Shown here piece after piece: positions 10,669 to 22,078 of a stretch of 64,000 bases of DNA. The stretch covers positions 2,356,001 through 2,420,000 of the forward strand of contig VNWV01000007.1 in NCBI GenBank assembly GCA_009801085.1. Direction: 5' to 3'. The stretch comes from Lasiodiplodia sp. COLG20 (taxonomy: Eukaryota; Ascomycota; Dothideomycetes; Botryosphaeriales; Botryosphaeriaceae). Made by a program: the position numbers and the translations under genes. Positions within the stretch are counted from its first letter, which is position 1. Each line of letters begins with the position of its first letter. A model generated the notes under the pieces. It searched no databases and was not told where the DNA came from. It worked only from the letters and a program-made list of their open reading frames with translations.

Positions 10669-12903
10669 CTATCTCAATGTATACGGGTCCGACGTATCAG
10701 CGTCGAGATTCAGCCAATCCGAGAAGTCATGCCAAGCCAGGATGTTATCGAATGTCGAGGTGTTCAGGGCGGAGAGGTTCCCTTGCCGTAAGAACTCGTG
10801 CATTTCAGGCAATACAACTGGCAAAGATGGTTGGGCTTCCTGAGTGGCATCAGATCCCTCGCCTCCTATCGCTGTAGTTGCGGTTCTTTTTGATCCTTCA
10901 TCAAGAGCCAAAAGAGGCGTACTGCACGTGGCTTGCTGGTATGCTTCTCTGGCATTTTCGCGCAAGGCGCCCAAAATCTTCCATACACAACTCGCGCGTC
11001 CCTTCCTCTCGAAGGCTTCTTCGAAATCCGTCAGGATAGAGCAATATTCATCGACCACCTCCCAAGCACGGTCTGCCTCTTGTCTCTCCGGGTCATCCTT
11101 CAAGCAGTGCAACACGAGGAACAAAGCGTATAGCTCTGGATGTCGCCGGAAGAACCAAGCAAATTCGCGGAAGTGTTTGCCAGACTGGAGGAGGTACCCG
11201 TGCTCTAGAATTTCCACGGCCGTGGTGAATATTGATTGTGGAAGCTGGCGGTATCTTGAAACAGTTGATGACGTCTTTTCGCAGGTGGGGAGCCAAGATT
11301 GAAGAGCGAAGTTGAATCGTGACTTCAAGATGAAGAGACGGAGCATTCTTTCTGCCACATGGCATACATATATATCAGAACCCGGGAGCTGTAGCCACTG
11401 TCGTGAGATGGATTCTTCCAGATCCTGAATCGCCTTTTCTTTTGCTTGTGCGTCCTTCAATGTGATTGTAGCGATGGCCTGTCTCAAATTTCGAGATAGG
11501 TCAAAGTTTATGAGAGTGAAAGTCATCTCAGTCCAACGATGCTTGTCAGGTGGGAGGGATGTCATCCCTGGGAAGAGATCGCTGTCATCGATGTTAAGAG
11601 GTAGTCGAAAGGCTTGTCTGCGATCAAGGATGGTGGAGTCGAATCCGTAATCTTCTGGTGCGTAGGATTCCAGGGCGCACAACTGCCACCATAGCCTGTA
11701 CCTCATCTCCGTCTCGAAAGGGCTCAGGCCTAGACGGCATCCGTCCCGATGAATGCCGAGGGATTCTGCTAACCGGATTGCCATCCCTACGAGAACCCAA
11801 ACGGGTCTTCCGGTGTCGTGGGTACGCAAAGCCGTCTGTATCCATCAGCTTGAAGCTTCCTTTGTAATGGTTGGATTGGATTACCAGGTAGATGACCAGG
11901 GACTGTAGGGTTTGTAAATCGGGATAGATCAAGAACTTGGCCTTCATCAAAGATTGGTCCATTCGGTACATGAAATGGCGGAGCAGAGACAACCGGTCAT
12001 GACCAAATTGGGCGAGAGCCTCTTCCTTTGATATAGTAGCCGTAGCGGCAAAGCACACGGCATATAGCAAGGCCATTGTAGTTTCACTTGCCGGTCGACT
12101 ATTCTTGGCGGCGTCCAGAAGATGGGGTTGTGCTGTCGGGATGTGTAGGATCTTCATTACCGGGTCTACGTTTTGCACGTATATATCCCAGAGATCAGCA
12201 AAGACACGAGATGGCACATGCACAATTTCAGTATGTGGGCCGAATACGTCAGTCGCTATCATAGCCAAAGGCTGTGATGAATGAAACGGCGGAGGCATAG
12301 CATGTGCGGATTGTGTTGCAGTATTTGAAGAATTTGCTCGCCGTGAAGGATCCTATGAGAGTTAGCCTTTATTGTAATTAAAGGTATAGTGATACAAACA
12401 TCAAGAATTAAGTTAACAAAGACGGAATCATCTACATAACTGCCTCTCTCTGCATCTCCAACAAGAATCCCTCCAGAGAAAGGCTCAGTTGTTGATGAAG
12501 CATGCTGGTGGGTGATACGAGAGATACTAGCTGGGATATTCGGGAGCTTGCCGGCTCCAAGGGACGTTATCAGATTGTTGAGAAGGGACTCGACGGTGCT
12601 GAGCCGACCAAGTATCTCCGAATTGCTAGGGTCGCCACCAAGTTGATTAGAAGGTTCAGCCGAAGACTCAGCAGGGGATGTGTGAGTTTCCAAGATAGGT
12701 GAGCTCTTCGAAAGCCCCCTCAGAGGTGCACGCCTGGAGGTTTGACCATACGTGCATCGGAGCTGCAGCCGGGAACAATGGGCGCAAGGGATCTTCCTAT
12801 TACAGCGGACCTTTCGCTGTCGGCATGGCTCGCATGTGGGACGCTCTTGGCGAACCGAGCGCGTTGGACCATCCATGCAAAAAGAGTCCAGGCTGTTGAG
12901 CAT
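10669..12903 (-). CDS. Zn2Cys6 fungal transcription factor
   Basis: Nuclear DNA-binding regulator. Exons 12400-12903, 11885-12352 and 10669-11835 splice in phase 0 to 712 residues. The binuclear zinc cluster near residues 24-50 has the canonical spacing C-x2-C-x6-C-x5-C-x2-C-x6-C, starting CEPCRQRKVRC. The middle homology region (Fungal_trans) includes HDTGRPVWVLVGMAIRLAES followed by LGIHRDG and RLWWQL, its standard signature. That block only comes into frame when the 49-base intron at 11836-11884 is removed, which supports the model. An alternative start at 12876 (MDGPTRS) is possible. It is divergent from an MFS transporter and is the probable regulator of that gene and perhaps of the neighbouring oxidase and tautomerase. 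Confidence 0.9.
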
Positions 12904-13328
12904 TGCGTTCCGCCGTGCTTTGGGAACAGGCGGCTGTGTGTCTGCGAGAAAACGGGCGTGCCGTGAAGTTAGCGCCGCTTACTAATGAAGCTTTTAAGCT
13001 ATGACATCAACCGGAAGGGACGAATCTCCACCACCAGACTTTGAATCGATGCCTACGGTGGAGTGGGCCTTCTGCAATAAGTCGATGATCACACGGTATG
13101 GTGTGTTTGCCGGATAAGCGAAGCATTGAATTTGTCAAATTCTGCGAATTTGGTGGTCGAATGTTTTTGGCTCCACTAAATGCGGAAGTTGACCGATCGG
13201 CCGATCGGCCGGTCGGTATCAGTCCGCTTTTGGTTCTCCCTTCACTCCAAAATATAAACGTCAGGACAGCATTTCCTTCATGGACGAAATCGTTTTGAGT
13301 TTCAAGGACTTTGTTCCATCAAGCCGTC
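12904..13328. promoter_or_regulatory. shared divergent promoter regulator / MFS transporter
   Basis: A 425-base region between the two divergent starts, with a strong CGG/CCG repeat array at 13193-13216 that suits Zn2Cys6 binding. Confidence 0.65.
13193..13216. promoter_or_regulatory. candidate Zn2Cys6 operator: three tandem octamers
   Basis: Two exact copies of the palindrome CCGATCGG followed by CCGGTCGG lie back to back in 24 bases. Each carries inverted CCG/CGG triplets, the half-site recognised by Zn2Cys6 dimers. It lies 113 bases before the transporter ATG, in the promoter shared with a Zn2Cys6 gene. Confidence 0.6.
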
Positions 13329-14969
13329 ATGGGCAAAGAAAACTTCCAGGAGGACAGCCAGTCTGACGTGTCCAGCACACCACAATTGCTCTTCCCAGAG
13401 ACGGACCTCAGTCAGGGCATCGTTGGATGGGACGGGCAGAAAGACCCCCAGAATCCCAAGTAAGAACTCCAAAGGACCAAAGACTTCGAAGCTGACAGAA
13501 AAAGGAATTTCTCGATAATAGCAAAATGGACTTTTATGGTTCTCGTTAGTTGCATGATTGTTTTAAGGTATGTGCTCCGCCAAGCTCGGAATTGGGTTCT
13601 AATTAACGTGCAATAGCTTTCTAGCATCCTCTATTATTGCACCTAGTGTGTCTCAGATCAATGCGGAATTCCACAACGACTCCGAGATTCTGTCTTCTCT
13701 CGTAACTACAATTTATGTGCTTGGGTATATGGTGTGTATTCCACCGTAAGATATGCATCCATAAGTCTGACCGATCATCAGGCTGGACCTCTTATCCTAT
13801 CCCCTCTCAGCGAGATCTATGGCCGCCTTGTAATAATCCACCCTGCGAATATATTCTTCACTCTTACCCACATCGGAGCAGCACTGGCGCCCAACATTGG
13901 ACAGCTTCTTGCGTTCAGGATGCTTTCAGGGCTTGGAGCGTCTGCATGCCTTTCTATCGGTGGCGGACTAACCATTGACCTCTTTGATATACACGAGCGC
14001 GGCATGGTTAGCGCCATTCTGACTCTTGGATCGCTATTCGGCCCCGTCCTTGGTCCCCTCATCGGCGGGATTGTCACTCAACGCGCGGGTTGGAGGTGGG
14101 TCTTCTGGGTCCTCCTCATTGCTTGTGCAGCAGTTACATTGGCCATGGGGATTTTCGCACGAGAAACACATCCCGAGGTAATCATTCGCCGGAAGGTGCG
14201 GGTTCTGCAAAAGGAGCTTGGCAGAAGAGATCTTCAAAGTGCGTATGAGGCTAGGAAGGAGGATAAAACACCGAAGACCGCCAAATCCCTCCTCGCTCGA
14301 GGACTTATTCGCCCCTGGCAGATGCTGTTCCGCTCACCACTGCTTCCGATCGCTTGCCTTCAGTTGGGCTTCATCTCTGGCCTACTATACATCCTTCTTA
14401 CCACCACCTCGTCTTTTTTCCAAGAGGTCTATGGGTGGTCCCTCGAAGCGGCCGGGCTCGCTTATCTCGGCCTTGGATGTGGTAGCGCCATGGGATTCAT
14501 CCTGTGTGCAAAGACCTCCGACCTTATCACTGTTCGACTGACAAAGAAGAACGGAAATATCTACAAACCTGAGATGCGTCTCGTCACATCTTTTCTGCCG
14601 GCCCTCTTTATCCCCATCACCTTCTTCTGGTACGGCTGGTCTACATACAATCACAATCACTGGATTGTTCCGATACTCAGCCTGGCGCCCTTCGGTTTTG
14701 CTCAATTTGGAATCAATGCGAGCTTTCAAGCATACATGGTTGACGCGTCTGGTGTATACGCTGCATCAGCCATGGCCTGTGTATCCTCTGTCAGATGCCT
14801 ATTCGGGGCTTTTATGCCGCTGGCTGGGCCGAGTCTGTATGCAAATCTTGGACTTAGTTGGGGAAACTCATTGCTTGGTTTTGTGAGTGTGGTCATGGTT
14901 CCTCTTCCGGTATTGATGTACCGTTATGGGGAAAGGTTGAGGGAGAGGTATCCTTTGAATGTCACTTAA
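13329..14969 (+). CDS. MFS transporter, DHA1-type (drug:proton antiporter family)
   Basis: Plasma-membrane exporter with about 12 hydrophobic segments. Exons 13329-13459, 13499-13567, 13617-13731 and 13782-14969 join in frame to 500 residues. The loop 2-3 signature appears as GPLILSPLSEIYGRLVI, followed by FRMLSGLGASACLSIGGG, and motif C is seen as LGSLFGPVLGPLIGG in TM5. The cytosolic N-terminus ends with the DPQNPK stretch common in this family. The central loop is rich in Arg/Lys. It is divergent from a Zn2Cys6 regulator, a frequent arrangement for inducible efflux. The substrate is unknown. Confidence 0.9.
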
Positions 14970-16144
14970 CTTCCTGGCCTATCACTTCCGTAGAGCTGAA
15001 TATAGAGAATTTGCCGTTGAACGGAGATTCATTGTATCTGTAGGCTACCAATCTAACTCATGATCGGACATTGGACTCAGAAAATCCTTCGCCAGCTTCG
15101 GTTTTAAGCAGCTAAATCCTCCCCTGCCATTTAATATGCTTTACCCTGTTGTTGCAGTTGTCTCTGCTGTTGCAGCCGAATCATCGCAACCTGTCGCCTT
15201 GACTGTTCGTCAGATAATTTAGCAACCTTTGGACGATGCTGTTGCCTGATCTTCTGGATGTCCTGCGCTGAGAACTGCTGGGCAAGGGAAAGTATGCGCT
15301 GGAGCTGTGTACTGATGGTCGGTTGTTGCTGGGCAGCGCTAATCCACGAGGAAGTCTGAGCATGCCTGAATTGTTTCCCTGCTGCTGTTGCTGGTCTGCT
15401 TCTGGCACTGTTACACTATTCTCTCGTAATGGACTCTCTGGAACTCTTTCAACTTCTCTAAGGAAATAACGTAGAGACAATGGACTCCTGAGATCTCTCT
15501 GGAACTTGCGCTACTGAAATTTTCGGCTACATCGTAAGGTGTCAGGGTCAATTCATCTCAATTTTGGACATTAAAAACAGTCTCGAGCTGCGAAGCCCTT
15601 TGAAGAGAACTTGATTTCTTTTAAAAAATTCTTTTTTTCGAGAGGTAGAAGAGCGCCACTTATTTTGAAAAAAAAAAAAACTTGAAATTATTGTTTCACA
15701 AGGTGGGACAGAAGTGCCCTTGGTAGACGAAAGAGGAAGGCTTCTGTGATCATAGCCAAAGAGGAAAGGCCGTCCTTCCGCAAAGGGTAAACATGCAAGG
15801 TGGGTTTGCGCCAAAAAGCCACATGTACTCCGCCACAACTAGTGGATGAAACTTTCCTTACGGTCGCCGTCGATTTCCTCTGGCTTTCGAGAATGGCGCT
15901 AGGTTGCTTCAGGCACACTTGTGATACCTTGCATGGTTGCCTGCGAGAAACCAACACTGTTCAAGTAATTGGTTGGGCTCGATCGCTCAGCTTGCTGCAG
16001 CGGCGGCAACGCTGTGTTACAAGACTCAACCACACAAGTTGGGAAAGGGATATAAGTCCCCAAGCGCTGAAACGAGCTGTCAACCGCTGCAAAACCCTCC
16101 GCTTTTCAGCTTTGCTCATTCCCGATCGTCGCTGTGGAAACGTC
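14970..16144. other. intergenic with one gene relic
   Basis: Apart from the Q-rich relic at 15131-15480, this stretch holds A/T-rich runs near 15605-15690 and the promoter of the next gene. No intact gene is supported. Confidence 0.45.
15131..15480 (-). pseudogene. Q-rich gene relic, split between two frames
   Basis: The 5' part (from ATG 15480) encodes a stretch with EADQQQQQGNNS. A second minus-strand frame, open from about 15415 to a stop at 15131, encodes a glutamine-rich amphipathic helix. It includes QQQPTISTQLQRILSLAQQ and DIQKIRQQHRPKVAKLSDEQ, ending in repeated QQQ. The second frame has no early ATG, so the two halves look like one protein broken by a frameshift. Coactivators such as Med15 have comparable Q-rich helices, but no family is claimed. 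It could instead be an unrecognised exon of an expressed gene. Confidence 0.4.
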
Positions 16145-16997
16145 ATGGCGTCACACGACCCCCGAATTTTGTACGTGGTTGCTGCAATCCTTCTTCTCAT
16201 TACCTTTGCTCGTGGCTCTTGCTTTCTCCCAAATGGAACCGACCGCAACTCCCTTTACAATACTTCTGACGGGTCGGACGCCTACCTGCGCTGCAAGACA
16301 ACCCCGGATGGCGAGGCTTCGATGTGTTGCCGTCTCGGCAACGAGAGACCGGACACTTGCCGTCCTGATGGCTTGTGTCAGAATGGCAACTTACTCTGGC
16401 GCGAGTCCTGTACCGACAGTACCTGGAAGCAAAAGGGCTGCATCAAGCTGTGTATAGACGGATCGATGGGCAACGACGACATCAGGCTCAAGCAGTGTGA
16501 CGATCAGAGCATTTGTTGCGATCAGAATGGCTCCGGTGACCAGTGCTGCAACAGAGGGCAGGGGAAGTGGATAGACGAAAACGGAGATGTCGTAAATACC
16601 AAACCTGCTTCCGCGGCTTCCTCGACCATGACCTCCTCGGCATCCGCAACGTCTACAAGTACTGAAGGTGAGACTAAATTCGCCGCTGGAGATCCTGAGG
16701 TAAGACAAGGACCACTTTTGCTGAATCTTGAAAATAGCACCAGCGTCGTCATCGAGTTCATCCAATACGGGTGCAATAATTGGTGGAGTAGTTGGAGGAG
16801 TCGGTGGTGCATTGATCATCGTGGCGGCCCTGTTTTTCCTTCGAAGATCGAAAAGGTCTCCAAAAAATGCACATACGGGAGAGGAAGACCACTCCTCTGT
16901 GTCTCAGCCGATATTCGAAGTTCCAGTAGCCGAAGATTCGACGATCCACGAGTTGGCAACCGTCCACCATGCAGGAAAGCCCGATGAAAGGTCATAG
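16145..16997 (+). CDS. secreted/cell-surface Cys-rich single-pass membrane protein
   Basis: Two exons (16145-16667 and 16738-16997) give 260 residues. There is an N-terminal signal peptide (about residues 1-25) and an ectodomain with 14 cysteines, including three CC pairs. A Ser/Thr/Ala-rich stalk leads to one membrane segment with the Gly-rich GAIIGGVVGGVGGALIIVAA and then a basic FLRRSKR stop-transfer and an acidic cytosolic tail. Donor 16668 was chosen over the weaker GT at 16700 because only it joins the stalk in frame to the membrane helix. The design resembles fungal wall-stress or surface sensors, but no named domain is recognised. The role is inferred only from topology. Confidence 0.75.
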
Positions 16998-17526
16998 AGG
17001 GTTCTACTAGAGAGAAAATCTTCCCAGTCTACAATAATTTGGTCTTCGTACTTATTTCTGGATGGCGTGAATTTGTGTTTAATCCGGCTGTTGCCCAACC
17101 AAAATCAGATCAGTATATTCTCTTTTATTTCGATCTTTATGTTTGTTTGGTTTTATTTTTCGTATTCACTGGAGAGATATTAACATGGGCCAATGTTGAC
17201 GGTAGTTGTATTTATGATGCCGGGGATTCATCCTCCTGGTGTTGCGGGCTCCTGTGCGAAAATAAAAGTATTCATCATTGTCCGGAACCACTTCCATCTA
17301 CGCCACTTTCACAACCTCCATACTTTCCGAAAGTGTGCCCGGTTATGAGACGAATATGTGATCTTGTTAATTATTGGATTAGGTACAGGTGTAGTCGTTG
17401 TGCTTGCCCGAAGCGCATGTGAAGTATTCCCGCCTACTTCGAGCTGGCGATTGCTTGAGTTAGACCATGTGCCTTTTACTTCGTGCATTCCTCGGTCGAT
17501 AACCTGGTTTCCCAAGCAGTAGTCGT
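16998..17526. other. intergenic
   Basis: 3' ends of two convergent genes. Nothing else recognised. Confidence 0.5.
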
Positions 17527-18118
17527 TTACTGGAAGATGCAGGCGACCTTCGGCGTGCGGACCTTCTTCGTCTGAATATCAAGCGTCGTGCACTTGTCTC
17601 TCGGAGCCTCGAACGCCTTCTCGGCGAAGATCATATACTCGCCAGCGGGCTGAGGGCACGCGAGCCAGTTGCTGCCGTCGTACAGGATGTCTCCGTCGGC
17701 GGTGCGTTCGAACTTGTCGCTGATCTGCTCGGCGTTCATTTGCCCGTCGGCGGGGTGCGAGAATGAAAAGACTCCATCAGCCGCACCAGAGATGTCGACG
17801 AACGCTGGTTCCATCGTTAGTGCTGTATTGAGAGATCTGGAGCTTCTTTGCGGGCCTACCTTGCTGCTGGTTTTCCTTGCCGTCGCCGAACATGGCCAGC
17901 CAGCCGGCATCACCTCCCTCGAAGATCGGTGCGATGTTGCCGCAGGTAGAGTTCGTCTCCTTGCCGACGTAGAAAATTCCGTTGTTGACGGTGAGGTATC
18001 TGGCGTTGATGGGCGTGCCGGGCGCGGATGCGATGAGTTTGAAGGTTTCGCTGTCGGTGGCGAGAGGAGCGGCACCAACATAGGCGATAAAGGCGGCGAG
18101 GATGGCGAAAGTCTTCAT
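17527..18118 (-). CDS. small secreted protein, PhiA-like cell-wall family
   Basis: Two exons (17860-18118 and 17527-17804) give 178 residues. The signal peptide MKTFAILAAFIAYVGAAP is clear. The intron has a textbook branch site (CACTAACG) close to the acceptor. The mature part shows FKLIASAPGTPINARYL near the N-terminus, FVDISGAADGVFSF in the middle and a C-terminal Cys-containing region ending KVACIF. This order resembles the fungal PhiA-type wall or phialide proteins. It is probably secreted to the wall or medium; the molecular role is unknown. The family assignment is moderate. Confidence 0.75.
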
Positions 18119-19819
18119 TTTGACTGGAACGAATGTGTGTAGTTGGAAAGAGTGTGGTACTGTAAGAGCGAAGGAATGAGCGACGGAGTGACGGTCGATT
18201 GGCGTTGTTCGTCGCGGGGAAGCAAGCTTAAATTAAAGACACAACTGCACCTTCCCGCTTGACACGCTCGAAAGATACAATGATCATTTCCAAGTGTGTA
18301 AGGCCTCCGACTGACCATCTGTGTGCGGGGTGTCCTGTTCGCTCGTATTTTACTACAAGCGTTGCATTCGGCAACCAATCTAGTATCGCAAAATTACACT
18401 TGCAAGAGATCAGCACCCACGACTGACTTTTTGTTTAGCCCCCTGAGGCTTCTTGCGTGCATGAAGAGCCTCAAACTTCGCTTATCGCCCTACCGCGTGC
18501 CTTTGTTCCCCAAAATTGAATGGTACTGAGCTGCGTCGGCAGATATATATAGAAGTGGAAAAAGTGAATGTAGATCCCTCTAGAAGATCGGCGTAAAGGA
18601 GAAGCAGTTGGCAGGAGGCGGCCAGATTCGAATCCTCCAAGCCTACCCTTGAACCTTCCATCAGCCTTATGAGTGCAGATTTACATCGGTCGGCTCGATC
18701 TACGTTCTTCGGAAAGTTTGAATGATCGTAAACGGCGTCGGCATGCCAGCGCAAATGCCACCCGTTCGTCCCGCTAAGTCCCCGCATGATATTCCCGCAT
18801 CACGAGCCTAATTTCGGTGCACGACTCTTGTTCGATCCGATCTCTACCCGACCCTAAATGGTCAAGTGAACGTTCCACTTGCATTACAAAGGAAAACAGC
18901 ATAGGCGCGTCATTGAGAAACTCGATAAAATAGTTGGATGCTAGACAGTCCATTATTTTTTTTTCTTTCTTCTCCAAGAACCAAGAAAAGAAAACGATGG
19001 GGTGAGAGCTGTTTGGCATGTGATGTCCCATGGGACAGTATGCTCAAGGGCAACGGGAACATGAAAGGAATTCGTTGAGCATGCCTGGTGGGTTCAAATT
19101 CAAGCCACCCCCACAATTTTGCCCCACCGCGTTTCAGCGCGGCCCGACCCTTAGCCACAACCAAGCCATCTGCCAGGCTGCGCATAGCATCTGTGCAGAG
19201 GCGTGGACTTTAAGCTCTACTCCAGAGTTTCTCGTTCCCCCTGTGTATTATGAAGAGAAAACTGATGAGGCATTGCGAAGAAAAAAAAGTTAGTGAGAGG
19301 ATTTGAGGGTCTCCCATGGTGACAGGGTCGCCCTAGCGTAGGTGAGGACGCCGGCTCCACAGACTCCCAAACGTTGTCCTTACAACGGTAGAAATGATAA
19401 GGAAGTCGCCAGATGTGACGTCAGTTTCGAGTCCATTGATATCACCGCCGAGCTCAACGGGTCGGGGTGCAATAGCCCTTATAAGTGACCGCTTCGCACA
19501 GAGGTCCCTTTGGATTCGGAGCTCTTTTGTTCAAGTCTTTGCAAAGGGCATTGCTGATGCGGACATTTGTGTGGAATTAGTGGTAAGGTATACATTCTGA
19601 AAATCCTTAGCTGACTGTATGAAGGGCTATTTTCAAACGAAAGTCATTCATATTCACAAGTACTGGGGTACTGGGTGCGACAAAAATCACCTTCACCCCA
19701 ACGGATCAACAAGACAGGAAACAGAACAGAACTCCATTTATGCAGGAATTAAACACAAAATACTAATTTATCAACCCACAAACGACACATCACCTCATCA
19801 CCAGCCGCCCATTTTCGCC
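18119..19819. other. intergenic, no gene supported
   Basis: Promoter of the PhiA-like gene on one side and 3' end of the GH2 gene on the other. A GATTCGAATCC-like element near 18625 is not part of a foldable tRNA. No coding signature was found. Confidence 0.45.
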
Positions 19820-22078
19820 CTAATTCGCCCCGCCCCGGCCAGCCGCGGCGTCGTACAGCGACTGGATGTCGTCCTTCCACTGCTGGCGGTCGACGCGCTC
19901 GAGGCGGCGGTCGTAGGTGACGAGGCCGTTGACCTCGCCCTCGACGTCGGTCGTCTGGGTCCACACGGCGCCGCTGCAGGCGTACATCTTGACCTGGTCC
20001 TCCAGCTCGTTGAACAGCACGCGCGCGCGGTAGTTGTACGCGGCCAGGTCCTCGCTGATCTCGTACGTCTGGTTGATCGTGTTGATGGCTTCTTGGACGT
20101 TCCACAGACTGTTGTTGCGGGGTGTTGGTGAGTAAACTGGATTTTTTTTGGGGGGAGGAGAAGAGGAGGATGACTTACTGCTCGATGGAGACGTTGTGGC
20201 CGATGCCGCCGAATTCGCCCTGGAAGCCGATGCGGTTGGGGTCGTAGGGGGAAGACGGGATGGAGTAGAACGGCGCGCCGCACTGGGGCGTGGCGTAGTG
20301 GTGGTTGTCCTGCAAATTGTTGGTCAGCCACCATCTCTGTGAGTGTGCGGAAGGGAGGGTAGGTATACCGAAAAGTCACCAGCGCCGTGGTCGTACCAGC
20401 CGCTGGTGGCGTCGATGAGGCGGGTCGGGTCTGCGGCCCTGATCCAGTCGGCGATCTGGAACTCCGGGTAGTAGCTGGTGATCTGACCCCAGCCCTCGTT
20501 GTAGATGACCCAAGTGACGATGCAAGTGTAGCTCTTGTGCTCGTTGATCATGATACCGAGTTGGCGCTCCCACTCGTTCTGCTGGTCGGCGTTCGGCTCT
20601 CCGCTGCCAAGAAGCATGCTGGGCATGTCCTGGATGACAAGGAGACCAAGCCTGTCACAGGATTGGTAGAAGAGATCGGGCTCGACCTTGATCTGTTGAG
20701 ATTGTCAGCGCTTCGTTTCACAACAGCAGCAGAGTTGTGGTGGAAACTCACGTGCTTGCGGACCATGTTCATGCCAAGGTCCTTCAAGATGTGGAGGTCA
20801 AACTCCATGGCCTCGTGGGTCGGAGGCGTGTAGATGCCATCGGGCCAGTATCCCTGGTCGAGAGTGCCAAACTCGAAGATGAATTCGCCGTTCAGCAGCG
20901 GCCGCCGCACGCCGTCGATCACACCGGTGGTGATGGTGCGGAAGCCCGTGTAACTGCTGACCTCATCGTCGCCCAGGCGCACGGTGATATTATAAAGCGA
21001 GGGCGAGTCCGGGCTCCAGAGCTTGGGCGAGTCGACTTTGAAGCTGAACGAAGAGCCGCACTGGCCTGTTTTCTGGGCGACGACGTGGCCGTCCTCTGTG
21101 ATGGAGAAGTCGACGGATACGGACTGATTGGTGGAGCCGAAGACGGTGACGTTGACTGTTGACCGCCAGAGGGGTTAGCAAGGGGAACGAAACGATCCCC
21201 TGCAAGGGGCACATCGACCCCCGCAGAGGCTGAATAGTGGCTGCGACTTACCGCCGCCATCCGCGCCAGCCGCAACGTCCAGACGGGTAATATGCTGGGC
21301 TGGCACGGGCTCGAGCCACACCGTCTGCCAGATGCCGCTGCAGGGCCTGTAGAAGATGTGACTGGGCGATCGGGTTTGCTTGCCCCTTGGGATCACATAG
21401 CCGGGCGAATCCGTCGGATCGAACACGTAAACGAGCCTGGGATTCGGGAGTCGTCAGCGGCCAGATGCAGAAAGTTACCCGACGTAGGAACGCCGCAAAA
21501 TAAAAATAAAAATTCACTTACAGTTCGTTGGTGCCATTGAAATTAACATATTTGGTGGCGTCAATGGTGAAGCGAAAGTAGCCGCCGCGGTGGAAGCCCG
21601 CCGCCTGGCCGTTGATGAAAACGGTGGCTTCGTAGTCGACGGCCTCGAAGTTGAGCAGGAGGTTCTGCCCGCGCCAGTCCCGGGGCACGGTGAAGGTCGT
21701 CGCGAACCACATGTTGGTCGTATTGAGGTCCTGGATGCCCGACAGGCCGCTCTCGATGCACGACGGAATGAGGACTTCCTGGTTCAGCGGGGTCGAGGGC
21801 AGCGCGGGGATCTCAGGCGCAAACGCGGCGGCCGGCTGGAAGGTCCAAATTCCGTTGAGATTCTTCCACGCCTCGCGCTGCAGCTGCGGCCGCGGGTGCT
21901 CTGGCCACGGGTTCGTCCCAACCTCGCCGGTCCATGGCGTGTCGAGCGGCGGCCTTTGGATCTGGTAGGGCGTAGCAGCACCGGTCGAGGCGGAGCTGGT
22001 GTAGGACTGGGCAACAGCGGGCGAGGCTGCCAGCGCAGACAGGACGAAAGCCGCGAACACTCGCATCTTGAGAGTCAA
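19820..22078 (-). CDS. secreted glycoside hydrolase family 2 enzyme
   Basis: Predicted extracellular beta-glycosidase. Six exons (21522-22078, 21252-21436, 20752-21155, 20369-20692, 20179-20309, 19820-20108) join in frame to 629 residues. The N-terminus is a signal peptide (start 22078, or 22066 giving MRVFAAFVLSALAASPAVA). A sugar-binding jelly-roll follows, then an immunoglobulin-like sandwich, then the TIM barrel. The acid/base Glu is in IYNEGWGQ and the nucleophile Glu in FQGEFGG. The protein is short for GH2 and stops soon after the barrel, without the C-terminal sandwich domains of classical beta-galactosidases. The sugar specificity (beta-galactoside, -glucuronide or -mannoside) cannot be decided from sequence. 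Confidence 0.9.

Noticed and set aside
16700..16737. alternative shorter intron in the Cys-rich membrane protein gene
   Set aside because: Donor 16701 joins exon 2 out of frame with the membrane helix, while donor 16668 keeps it in frame.
18600..18640. tRNA-like T-arm sequence GATTCGAATCC
   Set aside because: No matching acceptor, D and anticodon arms can be folded around it on either strand.
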